Shown: positions 1-8,611, numbered from the stretch's first letter. The stretch is DNA of 52,635 nucleotides from Defluviitalea phaphyphila (GCF_001466305.1 NZ_JWID01000007.1:42061-94695), one strand, 5' to 3'. The notes: generated from the sequence alone by a model not told the origin. Made by a program: numbers and translations.

Positions 1-2
1 TT

Positions 3-425
3 TCTATTGAAAAAAATGCTGTAAAAATGTACGATAATATTATAAAAATAACAGATGATAAAAAAATTAAGGTTGTCTTACAAGTTTTAAAGAAAGAAGA
101 AATAAGGCATGTAAATTGGTATATAGACTTAAAAGAAAAAATTGAAAAAGAAGAGCAAGAAAATATTGATTTTTATTTTTATGATAAAATATTTAAACTT
201 ATTATGGAATTTAAACAAAAAATGTATATTCCTTCTGTTTCAAGTCCAAAGGAATTAATTAATGAAGCTATATATTTTGAAAAATCTCAAGAAGCTCTTT
301 TAATAGATATACAAGGAAGAATATTAACGTCAAATAATGATATATCAACTAAGTTTTATCAGTTACTAAATAAATTAATAAAAGAAGAAAGAAAACATTC
401 TGAAAATTTATCTAGATTTTTGTAG
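3..425 (+). CDS. ferritin-like / rubrerythrin-type diiron protein, 5' end cut by window edge
   Basis: The frame is open to the first bases of the window, so the protein begins upstream; the ATG at 27 lacks a ribosome binding site and is probably internal. The visible part has the spacing of a four-helix diiron carboxylate bundle: an E-x-x-H (EIRH) about 40 residues in, a glutamate in the helix EAIYFEKSQE, and a second E-x-x-H (ERKH) near the C-terminus, as in ferritin-like and rubrerythrin families. The first metal-binding helix would lie outside the window. No rubredoxin-like Cys pairs are present. The role is probably oxidative stress or iron handling, by family analogy only. It converges on aroC and shares a terminator with it. 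Confidence 0.6.
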   Translation, partial: SIEKNAVKMYDNIIKITDDKKIKVVLQVLKKEEIRHVNWYIDLKEKIEKEEQENIDFYFYDKIFKLIMEFKQKMYIPSVSSPKELINEAIYFEKSQEALLIDIQGRILTSNNDISTKFYQLLNKLIKEERKHSENLSRFL

Positions 426-435
426 TTTAATAAAT

Positions 436-481
436 AAAAACCATGCAAATAAAAAGAAAAATTCTTTTATGCATGGTTTTT
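436..481. terminator. bidirectional terminator between the ferritin-like gene and aroC
   Basis: The inverted repeat AAAAACCATGCA / TGCATGGTTTTT has A-runs on one side and T-runs on the other, so it can act as an intrinsic terminator in both directions between two convergent genes. Confidence 0.8.
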
Positions 482-516
482 ATTATAAAGTTATTTATAT
501 ATTTAAAATAACTTTT

Positions 517-1617
517 TTATAAAAGAGCCTTTTTAATTAAATCAATTCTAGAAAATATTCTTTGAAATAAATAATCTACTAATGTTAATGCAGTCATAGC
601 CTCTACTACAATAACAGCTCTAGGAACAATAATAGGGTCATGACGGCCTTCAATTTGAAGGTCTATATTTTCACCTTGTTTATTTACAGTATGTTGAAGT
701 TTATGGATTGATGGTGTAGGTTTTATAGCAGCTCTAAATATTATGGGGAAACCGTCACTAATTCCACCTATAATTCCTCCAGAGTTATTAGTCAATTTTA
801 TAAGATTTCCTTTTTCGTCATATTTAAAAAAGTCATTATTTTCCCAGCCACTTAATTTAGCAGCGTTAAAACCACTTCCAAATTCTACTCCTTTTACAGC
901 ACCTATAGAAAAAATTGCTTTTCCAAGCATTGCATCTAATTTTTCGAATACAGGTTCACCTACTCCAGCAGGGAGACCATTTACAACACATTCAATAATT
1001 CCACCAGCAGAATCTTCACTTTCTTTTTGTTTTTTTAAAAATTCAGCGGCTTTTAAAGCAGCTTCTTTATCTGGCATAGCTAAAAAATTATTTAATATTT
1101 CTTCTCTTTGAAATTTAGATTTATCAATAGATATGGGCCCAATAGATAAAGCATATGCCATTATATCTACACCGAATTCTTTTAGAATTTTTTTAGCAAT
1201 TGCTCCTGCTGCCACTCTTGCCGTAGTTTCTCTACCAGAAGAACGACCTCCACCACGATAATCTCTAAAACCATATTTTTTATCATAGGTAAAATCTGCA
1301 TGTCCAGGACGATAGGATTTTGCTATTTCAGAATAATCATAAGGTCGTTGATTTGTATTATATACTATTAAAGAAATAGGTGTTCCAGTAGTTTTACCCT
1401 CAAATACTCCAGATAAAATTTCTACTTTATCACTTTCTTTACGAGGAGTAGAAAAAGGAGATTGTCCAGGTTTTCTTCTATCAAGATCTTTTTGAATATC
1501 AGATTCAGAAAGAGGTATGCCTGCAGGACATCCGTCAATGACGACTCCTAATGCTTTTCCATGAGATTCGCCCCATGTAGAAATTTGAAAATGTTTTCCG
1601 AATATAGAACCAGCCAT
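517..1617 (-). CDS. aroC: chorismate synthase
   Basis: Converts 5-enolpyruvylshikimate-3-phosphate to chorismate with reduced FMN, the last common step to aromatic amino acids. The N-terminus FGKHFQISTWGESHGKALG is the family signature, followed by RRPGQ-like (RRKPGQS), the FRDYRGGGRSSGRETTARVA signature and a C-terminal GRHDP motif. The frame stays open to 1680, but the start chosen at 1617 (MAGSIFGK) follows AAAGGAG at 8 nt and gives 366 aa, the normal family length; the extra 21 residues of the longer frame are not conserved-looking. It stands alone, without other shikimate genes next to it, and is divergent from tgt. Confidence 0.95.
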   Translation of the reverse strand: MAGSIFGKHFQISTWGESHGKALGVVIDGCPAGIPLSESDIQKDLDRRKPGQSPFSTPRKESDKVEILSGVFEGKTTGTPISLIVYNTNQRPYDYSEIAKSYRPGHADFTYDKKYGFRDYRGGGRSSGRETTARVAAGAIAKKILKEFGVDIMAYALSIGPISIDKSKFQREEILNNFLAMPDKEAALKAAEFLKKQKESEDSAGGIIECVVNGLPAGVGEPVFEKLDAMLGKAIFSIGAVKGVEFGSGFNAAKLSGWENNDFFKYDEKGNLIKLTNNSGGIIGGISDGFPIIFRAAIKPTPSIHKLQHTVNKQGENIDLQIEGRHDPIIVPRAVIVVEAMTALTLVDYLFQRIFSRIDLIKKALL

Positions 1618-1696
1618 ATATAACTCCTTTCTTGGGAAATAATTTTTAGAAATTGTATCATTATTTAAAGTGTTTTGCAACTAAATATAATGAACC

Positions 1697-1721
1697 CCTT
1701 GAAAAAAAGTCATTTTCAAGG
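1697..1721. repeat. inverted repeat in the aroC-tgt divergent region
   Basis: A 9-bp perfect inverted repeat, CCTTGAAAA / TTTTCAAGG, separated by 7 nt, lies between the two divergent starts. It lacks a T-tract following the stem, so an operator or leader hairpin is more likely than a terminator. Function unknown. Confidence 0.45.
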
Positions 1722-1767
1722 TACACTGTTCTAGAACTCATAAATTAATACAAAAGGAAGAAGACTT

Positions 1768-2904
1768 ATGTACAAATTACTTAAAACTGAAGGAAGAGCT
1801 AAAAGAGGAGAATTTCATACCCCTCATGGAATTATACAAACCCCTGTTTTTATGAATGTTGCCACAGTAGCAGCAATAAAAGGGGCACTTTCTACTAAAG
1901 ATTTAAAAGATGTAAAATGCCAAGTTGCCCTTTCTAATACATATCATCTCCACCTTAGACCGGGAGATAAGATTATTAAAAAATTAGGGGGCCTACATAA
2001 GTTTATGGTATGGGATAGACCTATACTTACAGATTCTGGCGGGTTTCAAGTTTTTTCTTTAACATCTCTTAGAAAAATTAAAGAAGAAGGAGTTTATTTT
2101 TCTTCTCATATCGATGGAAGAAAAATATTTATGGGACCAGAAGAAAGTATGCAGATACAGTCTAATATAGGCTCAACTATTGCTATGGCTTTTGATGAAT
2201 GCTCTCCATATCCTGCTGAAAGAAAATATATGGAAGATTCTGTTGCTCGTACTACTAGATGGTTAGAGCGATGTAAAAAAGAACTTGACCGTTTAAATAA
2301 ATTAGATGATACAATTAATAAAAAACAAATGCTTTTTGGAATAAATCAAGGAGGAACATATGCGGATATTCGTATTGAGCATGCAAAAGTGATTTCGGAC
2401 ATGGATTTAGATGGGTATGCAGTTGGGGGATTAGCAGTAGGAGAGACCCATGAGGAAATGTATCGAATATTAGAAGAAGTAGTTCCTTATCTTCCGCAAA
2501 ATAAACCTACTTATTTGATGGGAGTTGGAACTCCAGAAAATATTTTAGAAGCAGTGGATAGAGGAATAGATTTTTTTGATTGTGTATTACCAGCAAGAAA
2601 TGGTCGTCACGGAAATGTTTATACTAACAGGGGGAAATTAAATTTATTTAATGCTAAATATGAGTTGGATGAAAGACCTATTGAGGAAGGATGTAAATGT
2701 CCTACGTGTACTACTTATAGTAGAGCTTATATACGGCATCTTTTAAAAGCTAAGGAAATGCTTGGAATGCGTCTTTGTGTTCTTCATAATTTGTATTTTT
2801 TTAATACTATGATGGAAGAAATAAGAGAAGCCTTAGATAAAGGAAGTTATGCCGTTTATAAAAAACAAAAATTAGAAGGATTTAAACAAAAAGAGGAGGA
2901 ATAG
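1768..2904 (+). CDS. tgt: tRNA-guanine transglycosylase (queuine/preQ1 insertion)
   Basis: Exchanges guanine 34 of GUN-anticodon tRNAs for preQ1 in queuosine synthesis. The 378-aa length is normal. Visible motifs are DSGGFQVFSL early in the barrel, FDECSPYPAERKY with an active-site aspartate region, the preQ1/tRNA loop GGLAVGET, DCVLPARNGRHG, and the C-terminal zinc site CKCPTC...Y..H (CPTCTTYSRAYIRHLL). The ATG follows AAGGAAGAAG. yajC follows after 2 nt, the usual clostridial tgt-yajC arrangement; queA is not in the window. tgt and yajC are probably one transcript ending at 3316. Confidence 0.96.
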   Translation: MYKLLKTEGRAKRGEFHTPHGIIQTPVFMNVATVAAIKGALSTKDLKDVKCQVALSNTYHLHLRPGDKIIKKLGGLHKFMVWDRPILTDSGGFQVFSLTSLRKIKEEGVYFSSHIDGRKIFMGPEESMQIQSNIGSTIAMAFDECSPYPAERKYMEDSVARTTRWLERCKKELDRLNKLDDTINKKQMLFGINQGGTYADIRIEHAKVISDMDLDGYAVGGLAVGETHEEMYRILEEVVPYLPQNKPTYLMGVGTPENILEAVDRGIDFFDCVLPARNGRHGNVYTNRGKLNLFNAKYELDERPIEEGCKCPTCTTYSRAYIRHLLKAKEMLGMRLCVLHNLYFFNTMMEEIREALDKGSYAVYKKQKLEGFKQKEEE

Positions 2905-2906
2905 GA

Positions 2907-3299
2907 ATGGAACAATTTTTAGTATTAGCAGAAACAGCTCAAACTACAGACCAATCTGTAGGAGTTGCAGGGGGAATAATTTCAACAATTGTATACATGG
3001 GGATTTTTATGATAATACTTTATTTATTTGTTGTACGTCCCCAAAGAAAAAGAGAAAAAGCCTTTAGAGATATGCAAGATAGTGTTAAAATAGGAGATAC
3101 TATTATGACTACAGGAGGTATCTTTGGTAAAGTAGTAGATATAGTAAATGACATATGTGTTGTAGAACTAGGGTTAAATAAAGGAGTAAAGGTTCCAGTT
3201 CAAAAAAATTATATAGCAGCTATAAAAGAACCTGATATGACTGTTAAAAAAGAGGAAGAAGAAACAGATAAAAAAGAAGAAAAACCATCCAAGAAATAA
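2907..3299 (+). CDS. yajC: preprotein translocase subunit YajC
   Basis: Small single-pass membrane partner of SecDF in the Sec holotranslocon. The 130-aa protein has one strong transmembrane helix at about residues 20-45, followed by the family motif VRPQRKREKAF and the conserved block VKIGDTIMTTGGIFGKV; the last 20 residues are a charged Lys/Glu tail. It starts 2 nt after the tgt stop with AGAGGAGG just upstream, so translation is probably coupled. secD and secF lie 3 kb downstream, separated by the SCIFF genes. Confidence 0.93.
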   Translation: MEQFLVLAETAQTTDQSVGVAGGIISTIVYMGIFMIILYLFVVRPQRKREKAFRDMQDSVKIGDTIMTTGGIFGKVVDIVNDICVVELGLNKGVKVPVQKNYIAAIKEPDMTVKKEEEETDKKEEKPSKK

Positions 3300-3316
3300 T
3301 CTTGGGTGGCTTTTAT
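3282..3316. terminator. terminator shared by tgt-yajC and the PHP gene
   Basis: CCATCCAAG aaataat CTTGGGTGG followed by CTTTTAT, with an A-run on the other flank. The stem overlaps the yajC stop codon and reaches the end of the convergent PHP gene. Confidence 0.75.
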
Positions 3317-4158
3317 ATACTTATTTTTCTTTTCATATTATCTAAAATTTCATAAGGAATTTTAAGATTTCCTTTCCCTACTCCCATGTCTATATTTTTC
3401 TTATTAGTACCATGAAAATCACTTCCACCAGTTATTAATAGATTAAATTTATTAGCTAAAGATTTAATATATTCTTCTTCTTCTTTAGAATAAAGGGAAT
3501 AAATAGCTTCTATACCATCTAAACCTTCTTTTTTTAAATTATTAATTAGTTTAACTAATTCTTCATTAGATAAGTTATACAAGGTAGGGTGAGCTAAAAC
3601 TGCCAATCCAGAAATTTGATGTATAAGATTAATACATTCTTGGGGGGAAAAGACTTTTCTTTGCACATAACCAGGTTTACCTGGATTTAAATATAATTTA
3701 AATGCATCTCCTAGACTATTAACATATCCCTTTTTAAGAAGTACTTTACCAAAATGAGCTCTTGTAATTAAATCTTTTTTGGCTATTTTTTTTAAATCTT
3801 CTAGGGTAATATCTATGCCTATATCATTTAATTTTTTTATCATGGACATATTTCTTATATTTCTTGCTTCTCTAATCCAGTTTAATTTTTTAATAAAATC
3901 TTTATTTTTATATTCTATAAAAAATCCTAAAATATGAATTTCACGATTTTTATATTCTGCTGCTAATTCTATGCCAGGAATAACTTCTATATTATATTTT
4001 ATTCCTTCTTTTATAGCTTCATCTATACCATCTACTATATCATGGTCTGTAAGAGCAAAAGCTTTAATTTTTTTTTCATTTGCATATGAAACTAATTCTG
4101 CAGGAGACATTGAGCCATCGGAAATATTAGAATGAACATGGAGATCAATATAATTCAT
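3313..4158 (-). CDS. PHP-domain phosphoesterase
   Basis: Polymerase-and-histidinol-phosphatase family metal-dependent phosphoesterase. The N-terminal motif DLHVHSNISDGSMSP, then LTDHDIVDG, EIHILGFF, RAHFG, LAHPT and GSDFHGTN supply the His/Asp metal ligands in the expected order. The family includes the 3',5'-nucleoside bisphosphate phosphatase/RNase AM (YciV), and the length of 281 aa fits that group; the substrate cannot be assigned from sequence. A GTG at 4170 is in frame, but the ATG at 4158 is preferred because AAAGGTGG sits 8 nt before it. It is a single gene, convergent with yajC. Confidence 0.85.
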   Translation of the reverse strand: MNYIDLHVHSNISDGSMSPAELVSYANEKKIKAFALTDHDIVDGIDEAIKEGIKYNIEVIPGIELAAEYKNREIHILGFFIEYKNKDFIKKLNWIREARNIRNMSMIKKLNDIGIDITLEDLKKIAKKDLITRAHFGKVLLKKGYVNSLGDAFKLYLNPGKPGYVQRKVFSPQECINLIHQISGLAVLAHPTLYNLSNEELVKLINNLKKEGLDGIEAIYSLYSKEEEEYIKSLANKFNLLITGGSDFHGTNKKNIDMGVGKGNLKIPYEILDNMKRKISI

Positions 4159-4258
4159 TTTATAAACCACCTTTCAAAAAACAATCTTATTATTATCATA
4201 AATGATTATTTTAAATCGTACAATAGTACAAAAGATGATTGTAAGAAGGGGGATTTAA

Positions 4259-4672
4259 GTGGCAAAAACAAATTATAAATCTACACCAATGGTATACCAA
4301 GATAATAAATTTAAATTTATTACTATATTAAAAGCAAATATAGTAGCTTATATGATTACTGCAATATTTTTGATTGGAACAACATTACTTTTAACTTATA
4401 CATCTTTATCTGAATCTAGTATACCATTAATATCAACTATTACTACTTTAATTGCAGTTTTAATAGCAGGATATGATACAGCTAAGGTTTCACAATCAAA
4501 GGGATGGTTTTGGGGGCTTATATCAGGAATTGTGTATGCCATAATTTTCACTATATTTTTCTATTTTATTGGAAAAGAAGAAATACAATTTAAAAGTATT
4601 ATAATTTTATTTTTGTTATCTAGTGGAGGTGGAAGTTTAGGAGGAATGATTGGAATTAATATGAAAAAATAA
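4259..4672 (+). CDS. four-helix membrane protein, TIGR04086-like
   Basis: A 137-aa integral membrane protein with about four hydrophobic helices and a Gly-rich last helix (SSGGGSLGGMIG). It starts at GTG 4259, with AAGAAGGGGG 7-8 nt upstream; no ATG in frame fits. It resembles the small membrane protein family TIGR04086, which is found in endospore-forming Firmicutes, often near yajC and the SCIFF genes. That matches its place here, 70 nt before the SCIFF peptide. Function unknown; a role linked to SCIFF export or to Sec is only suggested by position. Family assignment is from memory of its pattern. Confidence 0.65.
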   Translation: MAKTNYKSTPMVYQDNKFKFITILKANIVAYMITAIFLIGTTLLLTYTSLSESSIPLISTITTLIAVLIAGYDTAKVSQSKGWFWGLISGIVYAIIFTIFFYFIGKEEIQFKSIIILFLLSSGGGSLGGMIGINMKK

Positions 4673-4681
4673 TACATCCTC

Positions 4682-4710
4682 TTTTCAAGTATAATTAATT
4701 ATGTTATAAT
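4682..4710 (+). promoter_or_regulatory. sigma-A-type promoter of the SCIFF gene
   Basis: TTTTCA, 17 nt, TATAAT, located 32 nt before the SCIFF start codon. The -10 is consensus; the -35 is weak. Confidence 0.55.
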
Positions 4711-4741
4711 AGGGCGAGTTAATGCAAAGGAGGCATACATA

Positions 4742-4882
4742 ATGAAACATGTAAAAACTTTGAATACAGCTACATTAAAAAAGAGTATGGCAAAAAGTGG
4801 ATGCGGAGAATGCCAAACATCTTGTCAATCAGCTTGCAAAACATCTTGTACTGTTGCAAACCAATCTTGCGAAAATCATTAA
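4742..4882 (+). CDS. scfA: SCIFF ranthipeptide precursor (six cysteines in forty-five)
   Basis: A 46-aa RiPP precursor, MKHVKTLNTATLKKSMAKSG followed by a Cys-rich core. Its six cysteines are at residues 21, 24, 28, 32, 36 and 43 (CGECQTSCQSACKTSC then C43), the defining SCIFF pattern. The N-terminal half is the leader. The family is nearly universal in Clostridia and is modified by the adjacent radical SAM enzyme, which installs thioether bonds from Cys to non-alpha carbons of acceptor residues, often Thr. AAAGGAGG lies 7 nt before the ATG. A promoter precedes it and a terminator-like hairpin follows it. Published work suggests a link to quorum sensing or physiology; no role is visible here. 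Confidence 0.93.
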   Translation: MKHVKTLNTATLKKSMAKSGCGECQTSCQSACKTSCTVANQSCENH

Positions 4883-4887
4883 TTCTT

Positions 4888-4914
4888 AGCAGTGGCATGT
4901 GTCACTGCTTTTTA
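4888..4914 (+). terminator. terminator/attenuator between SCIFF and its maturase
   Basis: AGCAGTG gcatgtgt CACTGCT followed by a T5 run, located 6 nt after the SCIFF stop. Readthrough would be needed to express the maturase from the same promoter, which fits a small peptide made in excess over its modifying enzyme. Confidence 0.75.
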
Positions 4915-4949
4915 AATTGAAGATATAAATGGAAAATGGAGATGATAAA

Positions 4950-6302
4950 ATGATTCATAAGTTTTCTATGGATGGAATTAATATAGTTATGGATATCTAT
5001 AGTGGGGCTATTCATGTTGTAGATGATATTGTCTATGAATTAGTAGATTATTATAAAAAATATGATAAAGAAAAGTTAATAAATAAATTTAAAGGAAAAT
5101 ATAAAATTGAGCAAATAAAAGAAGCTTTAGAAGAAATAGAAGAATTAGAGAAAGAAGAATTACTTTTTACTAATGATTTATATGAAGAATATTTAGAACA
5201 ATTTGAAAAGAGAAATCCTATTGTTAAAGCTCTTTGTTTACATGTTACTCATGGATGCAATTTAAAATGTAAATATTGTTTTGCAGGAGAAGGTGAATAT
5301 GGTGGAAATCGTGCACTTATGAGTGCGGAAGTAGGTAAAAAAGCCATTGATTTTCTGATAAAATCTTCAGGAAATCGTCGAAATTTAGAGGTGGATTTTT
5401 TTGGTGGAGAGCCTCTTATGAATTTTGAAGTAGTAAAAGAAATAGTAGAATATGCAAGGTCTATTGAAAAAGATTATAATAAAAATTTCCGTTTTACTAT
5501 TACTACTAATGGTATTTTGTTGAATGATGAAATACAAGATTACATAAATAAAAATATGTATAATGTGGTTTTAAGTATTGATGGAAGAAAAGAAGTTAAT
5601 GATAAAATGCGTTATACAGCAAATCATAAGGGAAGTTATGATGTCATAGTTCCTAAATTTAAAAAACTTGCTGATAGTCGTAATCAAACAGATTATTATG
5701 TTAGGGGAACTTTTACAAGAGAAAATCTTGATTTTTCAGAAGATGTTTTACACTTAGCAGATTTAGGATTTAAACAAATATCAGTAGAACCAGTCGTAGC
5801 TCCTAAGGAAATGGATTATGCTTTAAAAGAGGAAGATCTGCCAATATTATATGAACAATATGAAAAATTAGCAAAAGAATTAATAAAACGTAAAAAAGAA
5901 GGAAAAGGATTTAATTTCTTTCATTTTATGATTGATTTAACCCAAGGTCCTTGTGTTGCAAAAAGATTAGCAGGGTGTGGGTCTGGTTCAGAATATTTAG
6001 CTGTTACTCCAGAAGGGGATTTATATCCTTGTCACCAATTTGTAGGGCTAGAAGAATTTAAAATGGGTTCAGTTTTTGAAGGAATAAAAAATAAGTCTAT
6101 GCAAAAACAATTTCAGTCTTGTAATGTTTATGCAAAAGAAGAATGTAGAAACTGCTGGGCAAAGTTTTACTGTAGTGGAGGATGTGCTGCTAATGCATAT
6201 CAATTTCATAAAGATATTAATGTGCCTTATAAAATTGGTTGTGAATTAGAAAAGAAGAGAATTGAATGTGCTATATATATAAAAGCTAAATTAGCAGAAT
6301 AA
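4950..6302 (+). CDS. scfB: SCIFF peptide maturase, radical SAM/SPASM thioether synthase
   Basis: Radical SAM enzyme that forms the thioether links of the SCIFF peptide. From the chosen start: residues 1-80 form a RiPP-recognition (PqqD-like) region; the [4Fe-4S]-SAM motif is at C103, C107 and C110 (CNLKCKYCF); FFGGEPLMNF and ITTNG follow. The C-terminal SPASM region has an ordered set of cysteines for two auxiliary clusters (CVAKRLAGCGSG, LYPCHQF, CRNCWAKFYCSGGC, C near the end). The first in-frame ATG is 4929, but 4950 has GGAG at 8 nt and is preferred (450 aa, normal length). It lies 67 nt after SCIFF, behind a hairpin. Confidence 0.93.
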   Translation: MIHKFSMDGINIVMDIYSGAIHVVDDIVYELVDYYKKYDKEKLINKFKGKYKIEQIKEALEEIEELEKEELLFTNDLYEEYLEQFEKRNPIVKALCLHVTHGCNLKCKYCFAGEGEYGGNRALMSAEVGKKAIDFLIKSSGNRRNLEVDFFGGEPLMNFEVVKEIVEYARSIEKDYNKNFRFTITTNGILLNDEIQDYINKNMYNVVLSIDGRKEVNDKMRYTANHKGSYDVIVPKFKKLADSRNQTDYYVRGTFTRENLDFSEDVLHLADLGFKQISVEPVVAPKEMDYALKEEDLPILYEQYEKLAKELIKRKKEGKGFNFFHFMIDLTQGPCVAKRLAGCGSGSEYLAVTPEGDLYPCHQFVGLEEFKMGSVFEGIKNKSMQKQFQSCNVYAKEECRNCWAKFYCSGGCAANAYQFHKDINVPYKIGCELEKKRIECAIYIKAKLAE

Positions 6303-6367
6303 AAATATAAATTTATTGTAAATATAGATTAAAAAATATGGTCAAAAAGCATAATAATTGAAAAATA

Positions 6368-6396
6368 TTGACGTTCTTTATAATAAAGAATATAAT
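6368..6396 (+). promoter_or_regulatory. sigma-A promoter of secD-secF
   Basis: TTGACG, 17 nt, TATAAT, 45 nt upstream of the secD start. This makes secDF an independent unit although it follows the SCIFF maturase by only 138 nt. Confidence 0.8.
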
Positions 6397-6440
6397 TAAA
6401 TTTGTGTATTTAGGTATTTCGTAGGAAGGGAGATAACACA

Positions 6441-7667
6441 ATGAAGCTTAAAAGTGGATTGATTTTATTTTTAGTTCTCATAATTATCGGAGCAGCGGCG
6501 GGAATATCCTATTTTGGTATAGGATCAACAAATTTTTTAGGAGTAGAGAATATAAGACAAGGATTAGACTTAAAAGGTGGAGTAAGTATCGTATATGAAG
6601 CTGATAAGGAAAATCCTACAGATGAAGAAATGAGTGCAGCAAAAGAATTAATTCAAGCGAGGTTAGACCGTAATAATTATACAGAAGGAGAAGTATCAAT
6701 AGAAGGAGAAAGAAGAATACGTGTAGATATTCCTGGGGTTGATGACCCTAATAAAGCGGTAGAAGATATTGGTGCAACAGCTCAACTTAAATTTATTAGT
6801 CCAGAAGGGGAAGTTATTTTAACTGGGAATGAAGTACAAGATGCGAGAAAAGAAATTATTAGTGATAATGGCATTACAAAAGCAGTAGTTGCCCTTGAAT
6901 TTAACTCCGAAGGGAAAAAGGCGTTTGCAGAAGCAACAGAAAAGTATTTAGGACAAGTTATAATGATTGCTTTAGATGACCAAATTATTAGTGCACCAAC
7001 AGTAAATTCTGTTATTACTAATGGAGAAGCTATTATAGAAGGAATAGGAACTGCAGATGAAGCAGAAGAATTAGCGGCTAGAATAAAAGCAGGTGCTTTG
7101 CCTTTTAAATTAACTCCTCTGCAAAGTAATGGAGTAGGAGCAAAATTAGGTGCAGATGCTTTAGAAAGCAGTATTAAGGCAGGAATTATAGGAACTATTA
7201 TTGTCTTATTATTTATGTTAGTTGTATATAGAGTTCCTGGAATCGCTGCTGATTTAGCATTAATCTTTTATGCTTCAGCTGTATTAATAATATTAAGTTT
7301 ACTTGAAGCAACTTTGACATTACCAGGGATTGCAGGAATTATTTTATCAGTTGGAATGGCAGTGGATGCAAATGTTATTATATTTTCGAGAATAAAAGAA
7401 GAGCTAAATTTGGGAAAAACCCTTAGAGCATCAGTGGATGCGGGATTTAATAAAGCATTTTCAGCTATTTTAGATGGAAATGTTACAACTCTTATTATAT
7501 CATTTGTGTTATATTGGCTTGGAACAGGCTTAATAAAAAGTTTCGCACAAACCCTAGCAATAGGTATTATTGTTTCTATGTTTACGACTTTAGTAGTAAC
7601 AAAAATAATAATTAAGCAGTTTATTAATTTAGGAATTAAAAATCCCAAATTATATGGTGCGAAATAA
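6441..7667 (+). CDS. secD: protein translocase subunit SecD
   Basis: Proton-motive-force-coupled half of the SecDF accessory complex that pulls substrates through SecYEG. The 408-aa protein has an N-terminal helix (residues 5-27), the D1 motif RQGLDLKGGVSIVYEA, a compact periplasmic-side domain and a C-terminal block of five helices with AVDANVIIFSRIKEE and LDGNVTTLI, both hallmarks of the family. The length is shorter than proteobacterial SecD, as is normal for Firmicutes with separate SecD and SecF. AGGAAGGGAG precedes the ATG. secF follows after 15 nt. Confidence 0.95.
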   Translation: MKLKSGLILFLVLIIIGAAAGISYFGIGSTNFLGVENIRQGLDLKGGVSIVYEADKENPTDEEMSAAKELIQARLDRNNYTEGEVSIEGERRIRVDIPGVDDPNKAVEDIGATAQLKFISPEGEVILTGNEVQDARKEIISDNGITKAVVALEFNSEGKKAFAEATEKYLGQVIMIALDDQIISAPTVNSVITNGEAIIEGIGTADEAEELAARIKAGALPFKLTPLQSNGVGAKLGADALESSIKAGIIGTIIVLLFMLVVYRVPGIAADLALIFYASAVLIILSLLEATLTLPGIAGIILSVGMAVDANVIIFSRIKEELNLGKTLRASVDAGFNKAFSAILDGNVTTLIISFVLYWLGTGLIKSFAQTLAIGIIVSMFTTLVVTKIIIKQFINLGIKNPKLYGAK

Positions 7668-7682
7668 AGGAGGCCTATAGAA

Positions 7683-8573
7683 ATGAATTTTAATATTGTA
7701 GAAAAAAGAAAAATATGGTTTACTATTTCATTACTTGTTATTATTGCAGGGTTATTAGCTATGCCTATTAATGCTTTAAGGGGAAAAGGAATTTTAAATT
7801 TTGATATAGAATTTATAGGCGGAACTTTAATGCATATCAATATAGGACAAGAATTTGATACAAAGGAAGATATTACTCCAATAGTAACTGAAATAACAGG
7901 AGATGATAGCCCCCAAGTTACGAAAGTAGTTGGGAAAAATGAAGTGATAATAAAAACAAAATCCATTGATACGGCAACAAGAACAGAGTTATATAATGCT
8001 TTAAAGGAAAAATATAATTTAGATGAAAATGAAGATTTACTAACTGTAGATGATGTAAGTCCAACTATTAGTACAGAAATGCAAGTAAAAGCTTTAAAAG
8101 CGTTATTTTTATCATCTATATTAATGCTTATATATATTAGCTTTAGATTTAAGGATTGGAAGTTTGGACTTAGTGCTGTAATGGCACTTTTACATGATGT
8201 ATTAATAGTTTTTTCAGTTTATTCTATAGCAAGAATTGCTATTAATAACTCATTTGTTGCAGCTATTTTAACTATAGTTGGATATTCAATAAATGATACC
8301 ATAGTTGTATTTGATAGAATTCGTGAAAACAGAAAAGTGGCAAGAAAAGGAGATAGAAAAGAATTAATAAATAGAAGTATAAGTCAAACAATTTCTCGTT
8401 CTATTAATACTTCTTTAACTACATTAGTTACTATTACTATTTTATATTTTCTTGGTGTTCCTTCCATAAAAGAATTTGCACTTCCTATAATGGTAGGAAT
8501 TATAACAGGAACATATTCTTCTATTTTTATTGCCAGTCCATTATGGTATGTGCTTAGAAAAAAAGAAGCGTAA
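7683..8573 (+). CDS. secF: protein translocase subunit SecF
   Basis: Partner of SecD in the translocation motor. A 296-aa protein with an N-terminal helix, the FDIEFIGGTLMHI motif (SecF equivalent of the D1 signature), a short extracytoplasmic domain and five C-terminal helices containing VGYSINDTIVVFDRIRENR, the family hallmark. GGAGG precedes the ATG, 15 nt after secD. The transcript ends at the strong hairpin at 8576-8606. Confidence 0.95.
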   Translation: MNFNIVEKRKIWFTISLLVIIAGLLAMPINALRGKGILNFDIEFIGGTLMHINIGQEFDTKEDITPIVTEITGDDSPQVTKVVGKNEVIIKTKSIDTATRTELYNALKEKYNLDENEDLLTVDDVSPTISTEMQVKALKALFLSSILMLIYISFRFKDWKFGLSAVMALLHDVLIVFSVYSIARIAINNSFVAAILTIVGYSINDTIVVFDRIRENRKVARKGDRKELINRSISQTISRSINTSLTTLVTITILYFLGVPSIKEFALPIMVGIITGTYSSIFIASPLWYVLRKKEA

Positions 8574-8575
8574 AT

Positions 8576-8606
8576 AAAAACCCTTCGGCATAGTCCGAAG
8601 GGTTTT
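8576..8606. terminator. strong bidirectional terminator after secF
   Basis: AAAACCCTTCGG catagt CCGAAGGGTTTT: a 12-bp perfect stem with A and T flanks, between secF and the convergent S1-domain gene. Confidence 0.9.
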
Positions 8607-8611
8607 AAATT

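Noticed and set aside
743-1111. Long open frame opposite to aroC on the + strand
   Set aside because: It is antisense to conserved aroC motifs, has no ribosome site and gives a low-complexity Ser/Pro-rich translation.
1615-1680. Longer N-terminus of AroC (start at 1680)
   Set aside because: The longer form has no ribosome site and the extra residues are not typical; AAAGGAG before 1617 decides the start.
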